A DNA stretch of 64,000 bases from Dermatemys mawii (taxonomy: Eukaryota > Chordata > Testudines > Dermatemydidae). The stretch lies in assembly GCA_007922305.1 (NCBI GenBank), contig ML677373.1:12016127-12080126 (forward strand), written 5' to 3'. This document shows, one piece after another, positions 47,400 through 59,619 of this stretch. The notes under the pieces are model-generated. The model saw only the letters and a list, made by a program, of their open reading frames with translations. It did no database searches and was not told the DNA's origin. Position 1 is the first letter of the stretch. Each line of letters opens with the position of its first letter. The position numbers and the translations under genes are program-made.

Positions 47400-50300
47400 A
47401 TGGCCTCTCAAGGGCCCCTGAAGCTGGAAGAGAAGCTGGTCTGCTCCATCTGCCTGGAGATGTTTGGGACCGCGGTGACCATGCCTTGTGGGCACAACTT
47501 CTGCATGAAGTGTATCAACCACCACTGGGACAAGGAAGAGGAGGAGGCTCCTCTGGGCGAGAAGGACTACACTTGCCCTGACTGCAGGAAACGCTTCCAG
47601 AAGCGGCTGGAGCTCAGGAAGAACGTCGCCCTTTGCAACGTGGTGGAGCTGGTCCGGTCCGGGGAAGTGCACGCCTCCAGCACTGAGAGGAAAACCCCCG
47701 CCGAGGGAGGCAGGTGCTCCAGGCACGGGCGACCTCTGGAGCTGTACTGCCGAGAGGACAAGATGTGCATCTGCTGCGTGTGCACGGTGAAGGAGTGCCG
47801 GGACCACCACAGGGTCCTGTTTGAGGAGGAGCGCAAGAGAAAGGAGGTAGGGCTGGGTCTGCCTGGGTCTCCCCTGTGGTCTGCTCCCAGGCTGCAGGGC
47901 CCGGGCAAGAGAGATCCGCCCTCCTGCCTGGCTCTGGGTCAGTCCTGCAGGTGGGTGGGTGGGAGAGTGTGCTCTCCTCTTTGAAGCAGGTGTGTGGCGC
48001 CCCGGGATGGTATTCCTGACCCTGGCTTGCTGTGTGGCCTTGGCTGAGTCGTTGACCCCCTGCATGCCTCATGCCTGTGAAAGAGGCAGTGGATCCATGC
48101 CCTCTCTGGTGACCCTTGGATGAAAGGAGAGAGAGAGATGCGCAAGGTATTCACACGTTTAACTAGACCCAGGCTCACCAGAACTGGCAGATGTTGCAGC
48201 GTATTGGACACTAAATAGTTAATAGTGTCATACTGCTGATTGCTAACCAGCTCCTGGGCTTCCTGCCAGCCTTCCGGGTGTGCGCACACAGCCAGTCCAC
48301 AGCTGTGCAGGGAGACCCACAGATCATAGAACATGTGCAGCACCTCGCTGAGAGAAGGTTTGACTGATGGGGTGTTAAATCACGGCCAAAGGAATGAGAT
48401 TGATTTAGGGATCAGAGTCCTTTGCTGGCTGGATGCACCTGCTGCCCGGGATGTCAGGGGAGAGACCCAGCCTTGCAGAGGTGGAAGGACTGCGTCCAAA
48501 TTCCTATTGCCTGGTACTGCCTTTTAGCAGCCCAGCACTGTAGCTGGCACGCAGCGTCCAAGCTGAGCTTTGTGTGTGAGTTTTGTATTTTTTGTTTGTT
48601 TCCAGGTCAGGTAGCCCTCTCCAGAGACCTACGTTCCGTTCCCATGTGACCCAGGACAATGCCCTTCCCCCTCTGTGCCTCAGTTTCCCCTGCTGTAAAA
48701 TTAGGGTGCTGATACTTTCCTTCCTTTTGTGAGGTGCTTTGAGACCCGTGCACCCAAAGTGCCATATAAGAGCTAAATCGCCACATTGCTCAGGAGGGTG
48801 GAATAATGGACGATGTGAACGGCTGTGGGATCTACTCGGGGCTGTTCTGTGGGGTTTAAGATCCGATTTCTCTTAAATGCTTTTAGTCTCCTGTGCTGTA
48901 AGAAGGCTGTTTGGTCACTGCATTGGCCACTGTCTGCGCTCTGGAACTGAGCTGCAGGCTCTGAGCCAAGTCCTGGTTGATCACAGGGGGCTGGAGCCCA
49001 GGGCCTGGGTCTGAGAGTGGGAGAATCGCCTGATTCCAGGTGACGGGCACGCGGGGAGACCAGAGGGGCAGTTTGCCCAGTTCCTGTGACATTGAATACT
49101 GGCTCCCATTACACTTCGGGATCTGGCCTCTTTCGCAGGTCCTTTTAGAAGAGTCTCTGGCGAAAACCCAGGAGGAGACGGTAAAGACTGAGGAGGAGAT
49201 CCACAAACTGGAGGAACAAACTGGCATCATAAAGGTAGTAAGGCAAAGGCAGTCACCCCTCCCCACAGCTGGGATGCCGGGGACTGGCGCCGAGTGCTGC
49301 TCCCTCTGGACAGGGCTCGGGGAGGAAGCCCCCCAATTGCCCTCACGTCAATTCTTTGTCTCGTCATTTTCACTGATTTTTTTTCCCCACCCAGGATTCT
49401 TCCGAGAGGCTGAAATCAGGGATTTTGCAGAAGTTTGCCCACCTGATGAAAGAGCTGGAGGAGTGCCAGAGGAGGGCCGTGGACAAGATAGAGCAAGAGC
49501 AGGCCACTGCCCTAGGCCAAGTGGAGGAGAACTGGAGTCAGCTAGAGGATCATCTGGGCATGCTCACACAGCACCAGCAAAAGGCCCAGGAGCTGCTGAC
49601 CTGTGTGGATGACATGAAGTTCTTAAAGGTATTGGTGCCTGCCTAGCCGTGAGTGGGGAGCTGCGACTACTCTGTGGCCATTGGCCTGACCACGTGTACA
49701 CCAAAGGCAATTTCACTCTGTGGATAATGCCCTGTCCGCACAGGCTGCTGAACCAGTTTCAAAGCTAGCTAAGAGGGTGCATAACATCTGCTCAGGAAGA
49801 GAGCGTCAGGTGTATGGAGGACAGGTCCATCAATGGCTATTAGCCAAGATGATCAGGGATGCAACCCCATGCCCTGGGTGTCCCTAGCCTCTGAGGGTAT
49901 GGTTACACTTACAAGATTATAGCGCTATAGGTTATAGCGGTCCCCTTATACAGTAATATGTATAGCGCTATTGTATGTCCACACTCAGATGCTCCTGCAG
50001 TATAGCATGGCCACATTTGGGGCACTTAATGCGGCATTAAGAGCAGCGCATTAGGGCAGGTATCCCAGCATTCAGCTGGGTGCAACGTGCTTTTTAAACG
50101 AGGGGGGTGAGGGGGGACGCGTTGTGTGTATGCGGAGGGAGAGAGAGAGTGGTTTTTCCGTTTTTCTGAAAGCCTGTCAGTGAGCCTCCGTTCACAGAAG
50201 GCTTTGTTTTCACACAGGCTCCCTCCTTAAACATTTGCATTGCTTATCTGCCGAGTTAAGAAAGAAACTCTAAAGAGGTACTTCCGCATTCCTCCAGCCG

Positions 50301-53300
50301 AGTTCAAAACAAAGGGAAGAGACGTCAATTGCCTTAAATGGCTCTAGGCATCTCCAGAGATTACTTGTAGCGCAGTGGGTGTCCACATTCTTGCTGTAGC
50401 GCTACAGCAGCTGCGCTACAGCCCTTATTCCCCATGAGGAGGTGGATTAATAATAGCGCTATAACTCCACAGTTATAGCGCTATTAGTGCCTTGCCAGTG
50501 TGGACGGGGAGTAGGTTATAGCGCTCCTGGGGGCTTTATAGCGCTATAAAGTGCCAGTGTAACCATGGCCTGACTTCCAGAAGCTGGGAGTGGACGACAG
50601 GGGATGGATCACTCATTGATTACCTGTTCTGTTCCTTCCCTCTCAGCAACCTGTTCTATTCATTCCCCACTGTCAAAAGACAGGCTAGTGAGCTAGGTGG
50701 ACCATTCATCTGAGCCAGTATGGCTGTTCTTATGTTCATAGAGCCTCTATATTATGTTCAGCCAGAACCATGTTAGAGACAACCCTGTACACCACCACCC
50801 CGCTCCATCTCTCCCTTCCCTGCACACACCCAGTGGGAACCGAGTTTGAGTCTATGAAGTGGCTGGTGGGCAATTTTAACATTGTAGAGTATGGACTAGA
50901 GATGGGCCTAATCAAATTCCTGACCCTGAAACATTAGTGTGCCCGAAACGTGACCCTGGGCTTGGATCCAGTGGTTTATGAATAGCTCCCATTTTTCCAA
51001 TGAGCAAAAGTCAAATCCAGTTACAGAACAGCCCTGCATTTTTCAACCAGGATCCAGATTCTAAGTCTGCAGCTGAAAAGGGGCCACTATCAGCTGAACC
51101 AAGCCTTTTTCTGTTAGAGCGAGCGCTCTTGACACAGCGGGGCCTGAACTCCGAGAAATTGCATCTCTGTTCTCCTTAGGGTGACCAGACAGCAATTGTG
51201 AAAAATCGGGATGGGATGGGGGGGAATAGGAGCCTATATAAGGGGAAAAAAAACCCAAATCGGGACTGTCCCTATAAAATCGGGACACCTGGTCACCCTA
51301 GCCCTCCTTTGGTGGTTTATAAAGGACTCTTGTGCACAGGAGTGTGGGCAGACCCGAAGCGACCCCATGCTACCAAGCATGCTCGGTGCCACTTCAGCTT
51401 TGCTGCAGCTGTTACTGGGACACACTTTCTTGCAGGAGGATGGTGCAAGTGAGCTCCCCCTAGAGGACTGCATGAGGCATTGAGGCATGAAAATTATGTA
51501 CCTAGGGTCTGGTCTATATTAGCGGGGAGGGTCGACCTAAGATCCGCAACTTCAGCTACACGAATAGCGCAGCTGAAGTCGACGCATCTTAGGTTGACTT
51601 ACCTGCCGTCCTCACAGCAGCAGCGGTGGACAGCGGGCTCCCCTGTCAATTCTGCCTTGCTCCTTTTGGCGAGCTGGAGTTCCGGCGTCGACTTTGGGAG
51701 CGATTTATCGTGACTCGACGTGACGCGATAGATCGATCTCGACCCGCCGACCCAGCCGGTAGTGTAGACATGGCCTAATTCTATCAAATGCCATGTTACC
51801 AGCTGACAACATATCCTTGCTGGGGTGCTGTGTTCAGTTTGGGTCCCTCCCTTTCCAAACAATACAGAAAGATCCAGCTGAGGGCAATGGAAATGGTTAG
51901 AGACCTGGGGTGGGGGGGAGGAAGAGGATTCTTTTTAAAGTTGGTAACTTTCTATCTGCCGAAAACTGAACATCCGGCCTCTTCCCTAGGCCTCGGCCCT
52001 GCTCACTCCTCCTACCTATTCTAAGACTCACCTGCTGCCTGCAGAGTTGGCCTGGGAGGAGCTGACATGGAGCCTTCCCGCCCGCTTAGCTGGAGCAAGG
52101 GGCCAGGGTAGGGAAATGGGGGCAGACAAGATTCCACACACACACACACACCAACCTCTCTGCCGGAGAGCTGGAGTGAGCCAGGAGCAGCCAGCCACAT
52201 CTGTCCCTGAGCAGCTCCGCCAGGCTCCAGCTGCAAATGCTGTGCATCCCGCCCTATGAGGCAGAGGCTGGTTACTGCGGGTAACGGGACTTTTAGCGTC
52301 CGGTCAGCACTGCCAGTTTCCCTTTCCGACCGGACTTTCCAGCTGAAAACCAGACACTTGGTCATCCTCATTAGTGGCATCCTCAGTGCTACTCCCAAAA
52401 GGCCCCTGTACAGAGGAACGTCCCCCATTCCGACCGTGATAGGAGCAGTGGGTGCAGCTGAACACAGCAGAGATCCAGACATAGCCTCAGACAAGCCGTT
52501 CAGCACCATGTAGTAGGAGGGTTACTGAGAGTTCCCGGAGCAGATGATTTGGGGAAGGAGATGCAGAAGCCAGGGGACATAATGACTGTGCATTCCCCTT
52601 TCCAGGGGGTTTCTGAGATGTTGTGTCTCAGCTCTGAATGCTGGTCTCTGCTGCATTTCCTCTCCTCTTCCTGTCCCGTGCAGGACTTCCTGCTGCTCTC
52701 TTCTCCGGGCAGACTGGGAGTTTTGCCAGCTGTTGAATTCAATGTGGCCAGCACGGTGGATTCCACTGCTAAGATCCTCGCCGAGGTCTCTAGGCTTTTG
52801 CTGGAGGATTTGCCCAACTCCCTGAACCCAAAGGCAGCTGATGCTGAAACCAAAGGTAAGCTCTTCCCTTGTGACCTTCCTCCCACTGCCCACCTGGACA
52901 CCAGGTCACCGTCCCACCCCTGCCTGTATAAATCACCTCTCTGCGGTGGAACTGCTGTAAATATAATGGACCAATGTGCAAGGAGGTGTGGGGGAGGGAC
53001 GTTTCACCATTCACACCACAAGAATTCCCCCCCACACACACACACATGTGACACTAGTGGGGCGCCTTGTTGGCTTGGCCAAGTTTTTTTTTACCAGATC
53101 TACTGCAGTAGCCTGAAGGTTGGGCCCCATTGTGCTAGGTGCTGTATGAACAAATAGCAGATGACCGTCTAAAAGACACAACAAGTGAATGAGATGAGCA
53201 ATTCGGTGTCCGGTGCTCAGCACCCGTTACTTTGGCATCTGAGCGTCTCACACCCACTAATGGATTTAGCATCATGGCACCCCTGTGAGGTGTCACCTTC

Positions 53301-56300
53301 ATGGTACAGAGGCCGAACTGAGGCTCAGAGTAGATTAAGTGACTTGCCCAAGGTCACACAGAGAGTGTGTAGCAGAGCAGGGAATTGACCCAGGTCTCCC
53401 AGGTCTCAGGCTGGCACCCTGCTCACTGGGCCATCCTTCATCTCAGACAAGCAGGCTGGGTGGCACAGGAGATGTAATGAGATGTGCTAGTTCTTGGGGA
53501 GTCAGGAGATCGATTCCAGCTCCTCAGTCTAGCTCTGATCAGGGTGTGCTTTACTGCACGCACTGGAGCTCTTGCATGTAGACATGGGCTCCCTGGCAGG
53601 CCTAGCTGGACCCTCTCTGTTGGCTGTAAAGACATCAGAGTGGCAGACACTCTGGAGTTATTGTTAAACCCTCATTTTCTTCCTCCCACCCCAGAGACAC
53701 AGATAGGCAGCTGCAACCGAGTGTCAGAGCCCAGCTGCGCTCCTAGGCAATACGGCCTGAAATCCCGCCCAGATGCCTCTGTCTGCGGAAACAGTTCCCT
53801 CCTTGTTTCTAGAGCGGTCCCTTTCTCTTCTCCTCTGCAGAGTCAACGGAGCCAAAGGCGCTCGCTGTGGTGAAGGCGGGACCAGCCCTTCCCGTGTGTG
53901 AATTAAGAGCGGAGCTTCTGAAGGGTGAGGCAGTTCTGGGTCTGAGGGCAGCTCAGAATATCACACGTTGGGAGCCAGCCATGCTTGTGGGTAGGAAGAG
54001 TAGGAAAGTGTGTCTCTAACCTATGAAGGGGACTGGTGTTTCCTTCTTGGACCGGCAACCACACAGCAATTTAGCAAGCCAAGGCCGTGCCTCAGGGGGA
54101 TCTGCCAGAGCTTCCAAAGAGTTCCCATTTTAGAGGAAAATCTGCAGTCCCTAAGAAGGATGGCTTTGTGTGGCTAAAGTGATCTGGATTCTTCCCTGCC
54201 TCTGACACAGGCTTCCTGGGTGAGTTTGGGCACGGCTGTATCTCAGCTGCCCTAACAATAGGGGATCAGAATACTCCGTTACCTCACAAGGGAGCATGGG
54301 ACTTCAGTCAGCCATGTATGTAAAGGTCTTTGAGATCTTCAGAGAGAAGTTAACATCATTAGTGGTTACAAGGCACAAATGCGTCAGCTACCATTGCTTA
54401 GGCTGGGTTTACACTACACACCTGCATCAGTATAACTACATCACTAGGGGTGTGAAAAGTCCATGCCCCTGAGCGACATAGTTATATTGACCTTAATGCC
54501 TCTGTGTAGACAGTGATCTGTCGCGGGAGAGCTTCTCCTGTTGACGTAACTACTGCCTCTCGGGGAGATGGATTAACTACGCAGACGGGAGCAGCTCTCT
54601 TGTCGGTGTAGGAGTGTCTACACTAAAGCACTAGAGTGGCACAGCTGCACCAGTGTCCATGGAGACACACCTTTAGTGGACCCTTTAGTTACAAGGGACC
54701 CAATTCTCCCACTGCAATCAGCAGAAATTCCTCATCCCCCATGGTGGCAGGATGGGGGCCAGTGTAAGTTTAGAAGCAGAGTAGTTCCAGAATACCACAT
54801 GTGGGTGGGAGTTCCTCTCTTTTACACTCACACAATCTCTCCCTCCCTCTCTCTCTCTGGCATCTCTCCCTGGCAAGTGTCAGGTGCCTGCTCCCGCCCA
54901 GCCATATTTAGGCACAGAACTTTCCCAGGGGAAAGCTGCGAAGCTTAATCACTGCAAGCAGCTGGCAGACTGCTGGCGCAGAGCAGGGATTCATCTTGGC
55001 TGGTCACATCTGAACTGCATGTCTCGGGGCACCGCATAGAATTGAAGTGATGGGGCAGCCAGTCCATCGAGAGCTGCTCCAGACGTAGAGGAAAGAGGTC
55101 GCACCCGCCCAGTGCATTTAACCTTCCCCAACCCACACTGCCCCAAATCTTAATTGATCCGAGCAGTCTCCTGGACTCTGCTCCCTTGTTTTAAGAACTT
55201 CATGTCTCCCTGGATGATATCGTTTTACATCTTTCCCCATTTCTACCTCTCTGAGCGATCACCCCGCTGGGTCTATCAGACGGTCTCCAGTTTGGTTTTT
55301 TTAGCTTCTGCTTTCAAATAATGGGCAGGGCTTAGGTCCACAATGAAAACCCGGCCCTTTGAGAAAGGGGCATAGCCTGGTGGTCTGAGAAAGGGGCTGA
55401 GAGCCAGGAACTTCTGGCTTCTAGTCTCCACTCTGAAGCCAATTCTTAGAACGCCCTTTTAACCCTCTCCACCCCAGCTTCACCGTCTGTAAAACAGGGA
55501 ACACGTTTCGAATATACCCATCACCACAGTGCCTGGAAGATCAATCATTAATACTTACAGTGCAGGGCTGTTACAGGGACTGATTAATGTCTGTAAAGAG
55601 ATGTATTCAGAAGCTGTGCTGTATACTGGTTGAATTATTAATGGTAATAATGGTATTTATTATTAATAAATGAAGGTCCATAGGAGCTAACAGAGCAAGG
55701 TTATCTCCAAGTGGGACTCCAATGACTGGGGAGCAGTAGCACCTCAACAGGGGTCAGTGCATCTACTGGGAAATGCTGTGGATAGGGGATCATGGGAAAT
55801 AGTTCTTAGAACCAGAACAAAGATGGTGCTGACAGAAGGCCACTGGCCTGAGTATCACTATTCCCATTTTACCGCTGGGGAAACTGACGCAGGGGGCGGG
55901 GACGTGACTTGCCTGAAGTCACAGAGCCTGCCCATGCAAGAACCAGGAACAGAACCTAGAGCTCATGACTCCCAGTCCTGTGCCTTGCCCTCAAAATCGC
56001 CCTTCCACCCAAACCCGCTTTGCGTTTTCCATCTTCAGAGAATTTTACACAGCTGAGTGATGCCTGGGCTGGACTCCTGACGTAGGCAGGGGCTAGGGGT
56101 TGGAGAGGAGCAAGCTTAAAGGGAAATTAAATTGTTCTAGCCCCCCATGGTTTACATTATGGATATCCATGTTGCCCACAGATCATCGAAATTTGACCTT
56201 TGACCCAAACACAGCCAATAAGTACCTGCAGCTGTCCCATCAGAACCAAAAGGCCAAGCACACCCATTCCTCTGATGGCCTTTGTCAGGATCATGCCGAC

Positions 56301-56714
56301 AGGTTTGAGCTGTGGCAGGTTCTGTCCAGCCAAAGCTATAACCAAGGTCGCCACTACTGGGAAGTCAGGATCTCCAGCCACTCCGTCATCTTGGGTGTAA
56401 CATACAAGCAAATCCAGAGGAAGAAGCGAGCTGGTCACTCCTTCAGCATCGGACTGGATGGATTGTCCTGGGGGCTGCAGGTCCGGGAGGACTGCTACTT
56501 GGCATGGCACGAGGGCAAGTCGCATAAGATCATGGAGCCCTTGTACAAATGCCTTGGCGTCAGCTTGGACTATGGCACGGGTGTCCTGTCGTTCTATGGC
56601 ATCGGGGACAGGATGAAGCTCCTCCACGCTTTCCACTGTGTCTTCACCGAGCCCCTCTACCCAGTCTTCTGGCTCTGCGAAGGCAGAGCCGTCACCCTTT
56701 GCCAACAGAACTGA
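47400..56714 (+). CDS. TRIM65: TRIM65, E3 ubiquitin ligase (6 exons, complete)
   Basis: TRIM65 is a RING E3 ligase; in mammals it ubiquitinates MDA5 to drive antiviral signalling. Exons: 47400-47846, 49139-49234, 49395-49628, 52684-52855, 53841-53924 and 56182-56714, in consistent phases, giving 521 residues (human about 517). RING zinc ligands are C15, C18, C30, H32, C35, C38, C59 and C62. The B-box (about 104-139) uses C106, H109, C117, D120, C125, C128, C133 and H136. Exons 2-3 (96 and 234 bases, the standard TRIM sizes) encode the coiled coil. PRY-SPRY spans residues 345-521, with LTFDPNTANKYLQLS, GRHYWEVRISSHSVILGVTY, FSIGLDGLSWGLQV, GVSLDYGTGVLSFYGI and PLYPVFWLCEG. The start is chosen by its strong context (ggcaggATGG) and by the distance to the RING. 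Position between MRPL38 and TRIM47 supports orthology. Confidence 0.92.
48640..48790. repeat. MIR-like SINE
   Basis: Contains 'cctctgtgcctcagtttcccctgctgtaaaatt' and 'gaggtgctttgagaccc' in outline. It lies in TRIM65 intron 1. Confidence 0.5.
49895..50580. mobile_element. Large MITE with tagcgcta subterminal repeats
   Basis: The left end gagggtatggttacacttac is mirrored by gccagtgtaaccatggcctg at the right. Both ends carry clustered tatagcgctata motifs in inverted order. The inside has no transposase. It occupies almost 0.7 kb of TRIM65 intron 3. Confidence 0.65.
50590..50745 (+). mobile_element. CR1 LINE 3' end
   Basis: Ends with 'ctaggtggaccattcatctg' and 'agccagtatggctgttcttatgttc', the conserved 3' end of CR1 retrotransposons of birds and reptiles. 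Only the 3' tail is present, as is usual for truncated CR1 copies. Confidence 0.7.
51177..51300. mobile_element. Mariner-like MITE (124 bp)
   Basis: Begins tagggtgaccagacagcaat and ends ggacacctggtcaccctag, giving TA-bounded inverted repeats. The inside contains 'aaatcgggactgtccctataaaatcggg'. It lies in TRIM65 intron 3. Confidence 0.7.
51500..51780. mobile_element. DNA-transposon-like element (tagtgtagacatggcc end)
   Basis: Starts near agggtctggtctatattagc and ends gtagtgtagacatggcctaa, with 'gggtcgacctaagatccgca' mirrored by 'cgcatcttaggttgactta'. It is non-coding and lies in TRIM65 intron 3. Confidence 0.5.
51785..51905 (+). mobile_element. CR1 LINE fragment
   Basis: Contains 'ggggtgctgtgttcagtttgggtccc' followed by 'gaaagatccagctgagggcaatggaaatggttagagacct', resembling the CR1 region just after the reverse-transcriptase domain. 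Heavily decayed. Confidence 0.45.
53105..53420. repeat. CORE/MIR-like SINE
   Basis: Contains 'ccccattgtgctaggtgctgtatgaac' and 'gtgacttgcccaaggtcacacag', 'ggaattgacccaggtctccc'. Same family as 24150-24470. It lies in TRIM65 intron 4. Confidence 0.55.
54395..54680. mobile_element. DNA-transposon-like element (tttacactacac end)
   Basis: Starts ggctgggtttacactacaca and includes 'gtgtaggagtgtctacacta' near the right end, with inner 'gttgacgtaactac' and 'ggagatggattaactacgc'. It lies in TRIM65 intron 5. Confidence 0.45.
55380..55985. repeat. Two MIR-like SINEs
   Basis: 55385-55670 ('gagccaggaacttctggcttctagtc', 'ccagcttcaccgtctgtaaaacaggga') and 55850-55985 ('cccattttaccgctggggaaactgac', 'tgacttgcctgaagtcaca', 'aaccaggaacagaacctaga') show the MIR block order. 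They lie in TRIM65 intron 5. Confidence 0.5.
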
Positions 56715-57930
56715 GCCAGCAGCTGGGATGCAGAAGCCACACCATAGCCAGGGGGGGCGTATCCCATCTTGCAGCCAGCTGCCTAGCTTCATTCAATGGG
56801 CAGCCTACTAAAGCGATAGCCGGGCCTGGAGGTGTCACAGTGCCGTCGGTTCAACAGGGCCGAGGCGATGGGGTTGCAGTGAATTAAAAATGGGCAGATG
56901 AGGCGGGGACCCTGAAAACCAAAGAATGGCTGGAATGAAAATTGCCCAGGTAGTTCAGCCCTATGTAAATTAGAGTTAGGTGGCAGGAGACCTGCTTCCT
57001 CACCTGCCACAAGGATCCCCTGGTGGAAGAAATGAAGCACGTGGGATTCAGAAGGCACCTGGCATCAGTCTTGTTGCATGTGGAACGTCATTGCCTGGCT
57101 CCAGCCCATGTGACATAACATGGAGGAATTAGGATCCTGGGGTGGTACCAGTGCAAGGGCTGCTGTTTGGGAGAGACTGCTGAGATGGCGGCAGGAGGGG
57201 AGGTAGCACAGCTTTCTCTGCCTGCCAGAGCCTTGGACAATGACCTCCTGCTTCTTGTTCTGCAGAGCGGTTGCTATCCGAGCGGTGTCCTTGCATAGGC
57301 GCTGACTCCATGATGTTCCAGCCCCAGAGCACCCACAGAAAAAATATAGTGGGTGCTCAGCACCCACCGGCAGCCTCACAGATCAGCTCCGCATCCACCC
57401 TCTCCCTCCCTGTGCCTCGATCAGCTGTCACAGGAAGAGGCGGGGGAGGGGGCAGAATGGGGTTGGCAGAGGCAGGGTGGGGGAAGGGTTTGGGAGGAAG
57501 GAGAGGAGTAGGAGTGGGGCCTGGGGTGCTGGACCCCACTCCACCCCCAGAGAAATCACAAAGTTGACGCCTCTGTGTCCTTGCTAAGACATTCTCTCAG
57601 CTCACTGGAGAAGATGCTGGTGGGACAGGCCCTTCACTGGTGTGCTGGAGAGGGCTGAGGAGACAGGTCTTCTGGTGTTGCAAACTCTTAATGGGGGAAA
57701 GTTCCACTTTCCCCAAACCTCCTATGTCCTGGGATCGTTCCCAGAAGAGATTCCAGTCTGGCCTCTTTCTAGTATGTGGGGCTGTTCTCGCACCAGGCCT
57801 CAAAACATTCAGAGCATAGTGGAGAGTGGGGGATGAGTGGGGAGGGACTTTTTCCTCTGTTCTGGGGCCAGTCAATTCCCATGGCTGGGTTCCACTTGTT
57901 TTTAAAAGTCCCCCCTCTGCAATAAAGCTC
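56715..57930 (+). promoter_or_regulatory. TRIM65 3' UTR region with candidate poly(A) signals
   Basis: ATTAAA at 56883-56888 would give a short 3' UTR of about 0.17 kb. A canonical AATAAA stands at 57921-57926. Between them lies a hAT-like element at about 57292-57575 (cataggcgctgactccatga at the left, 'gttgacgcctctg' at the right). Confidence 0.45.
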
Positions 57931-58244
57931 CATTTTCTTATGCTGTGAGAGTTTGCCTGGGAGCTCAGACCTGCTGAAAGGTGCTGGGGATCGACAGACA
58001 GCCTGGAGGAGGAAGTTCTAGCTATCCACAAAACCGACCCAATGTGGACAGCAGTAGGGTGAGCTTCCTATTCCCTGGCCTGGCCATGTGCCTCCCCGGG
58101 GTCCCGTCCCATCCCTTGTGTGTGTGTCCTTGTCTCGGTTGATTGACTCTCCTAGGGCGAGAGATGTGTTTCTTCATTTCAGCCAAGGAGGTTTGGAAAT
58201 GTAACAGTTTAAAAAAAGGGGGGGGGGACCTTATACCCCACGAA

Positions 58245-58320
58245 ACAGCTTCCCTCTCCCCAACCCTGGGTTCGGCAGGCCAACGCTTTAACCACTAAGC
58301 TACCCCTAACCCTCCCTCCC
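58245..58320 (-). repeat. tRNA-derived SINE fragment
   Basis: On the minus strand reads taggggtagcttagtggtta, giving an A-box-like tagcttagtgg, then gcgttggcctgccgaaccca. It is the tRNA-like head of the same general SINE class as 25040-25200. Confidence 0.6.
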
Positions 58321-58639
58321 ATCTGCTTTAGTGACTGGCCTCTGTCCACAGCAGTGCACAAAACCCAGGAGCTGCCCACCCAGGGCAGGCAACTTTCCAC
58401 CCTTGGCGTGAACCAGGCAGCGGGCTCCTAAGGGGCTGCCGCGGAGTGGGACAAGCTGCTCTGGGCCCAAGCGCCGCCCTTTGCCCTGGGATTGCTCTGA
58501 AACCCTCATCTCTAGGGGAAGGAGAGTCTCTCTTCTTTGGTGATGGGGGGAGGGTTTGGTGGGGAGAAAACTTGCTCTGTTTTTTTGGCTGGAGGGAGCT
58601 GCCCTGCATGATGTCACTTTCTCTTGAGAGATCCCTGCT

Positions 58640-58938
58640 GGAGAAGGCTATTCCCTATGTCACTGTCTGTTGGGGGATCCCTGCTCCAGGGGGGGTCCCC
58701 CCATCTGTCTCTGAGGGAATCCCTGCTCCAAGGGGCTACCCCCATGTCACTGTCTCTGGGGATCCCCGCTGGGCCTGCCCCTCACGTCCATTTCTCTTGG
58801 GGATCCTGCGCCCCCCGCCCCCTGGAGCCGGCCCCAGGGCTGCCGCTGTGACACCAGTTCCTGTTGGGCGGAGCTGGCCGCCCTGCTCCCGGCTGGCGAG
58901 TCTCCCGCTCCCTCGCACTCGCAGCCCGGCGGAGCAGC
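58640..58938 (+). promoter_or_regulatory. TRIM47 promoter region, with short tandem blocks and CpG-rich end
   Basis: 58640-58810 carries imperfect repeats of 'atgtcactgtctctggggatccctgctcc'. From about 58790 the sequence becomes very CpG-rich and runs into the first exon, forming a CpG island (about 58790-59630). No TATA box is seen. The true transcription start is not visible. Confidence 0.5.
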
Positions 58939-59619
58939 ATGGAAGGCGGCTTGGCCGGCGGCAGCCTGCCCAGCCCGCAGGACTCCCCCTTCGGCTGCCC
59001 CATCTGCCTGGACACCCTGAAGGACCCGGTCACCATCCCCTGCGGCCACAACTTCTGCCTGGGCTGCCTGGGGGCGCACAGGCACCGCCCGGGGGCCGGG
59101 GCGGGCGGCGGGCAGGGCGCCCCCCGCTGCCCGCTGTGCCAGGAGCCCTTCCCGGCCGACCTCCAGCTCCGCAAGAACCACACGCTGTGCGAGCTGCTGC
59201 AGCTCCGCCAGCCGCCGCCCGGCGCCCGCGGCCCCATGGCCCCGCCGGCGCCCCCGGGGGAGGAGGCCCCCGGCCCGTCGGAGCCCTGCGGCGCCCCCCA
59301 GCGGCAGGAGCCGGAGGAGGGGGTGCTGTGCGATGTGTGCCCCGAGGGCGGGCGGGCCATGGCGGCCCAGTCCTGCCTGGTGTGCCTGGCCTCCTTCTGC
59401 CCGCCCCACCTGCAGCCCCACCTGCGGAGCCCGGCCTTCCAGAGCCATCGCCTGGTGCCGCCGCTGCTCCGCATCGAGGACAGCCTGTGCAAGCTGCACC
59501 TCCGGCCGCTGGAGAGCTTCTGCCGCACCGACCAGGCCTGCATCTGCCAGCTGTGCCAGGGCCAGGAGCACCGGAGCCACGAGGTGGTGGCGGTGGAGGT
59601 GGAGCGGGAGCACAAGGAG
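58939..59619 (+). CDS. TRIM47: TRIM47, E3 ubiquitin ligase, first coding exon only (partial)
   Basis: The exon encodes 227 residues and ends at a GT donor in phase 0 after EREHKE. RING ligands are C20, C23, C35, H37, C40, C43, C64 and C67. A first B-box follows (about 131-173, [20 protein letters not shown] and the conserved HRLVPPLL), and a second B-box at 184-217 (C184, H187, C195, D198, C203, C206, H211, H214). The sequence after the [21 protein letters not shown], closely matches human TRIM47. The coiled-coil and PRY-SPRY exons were not found between 59620 and 64000, so they should lie beyond the right edge. The start at 58939 is chosen because it sits just before the RING in good context (cagcATGG); an in-frame ATG at 58864 would add 25 non-conserved residues. 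Confidence 0.88.

Noticed and set aside
47376..48065. 229-codon minus-strand ORF
   Set aside because: It is the antisense shadow of TRIM65 exon 1, whose + strand frame carries all RING and B-box ligands.
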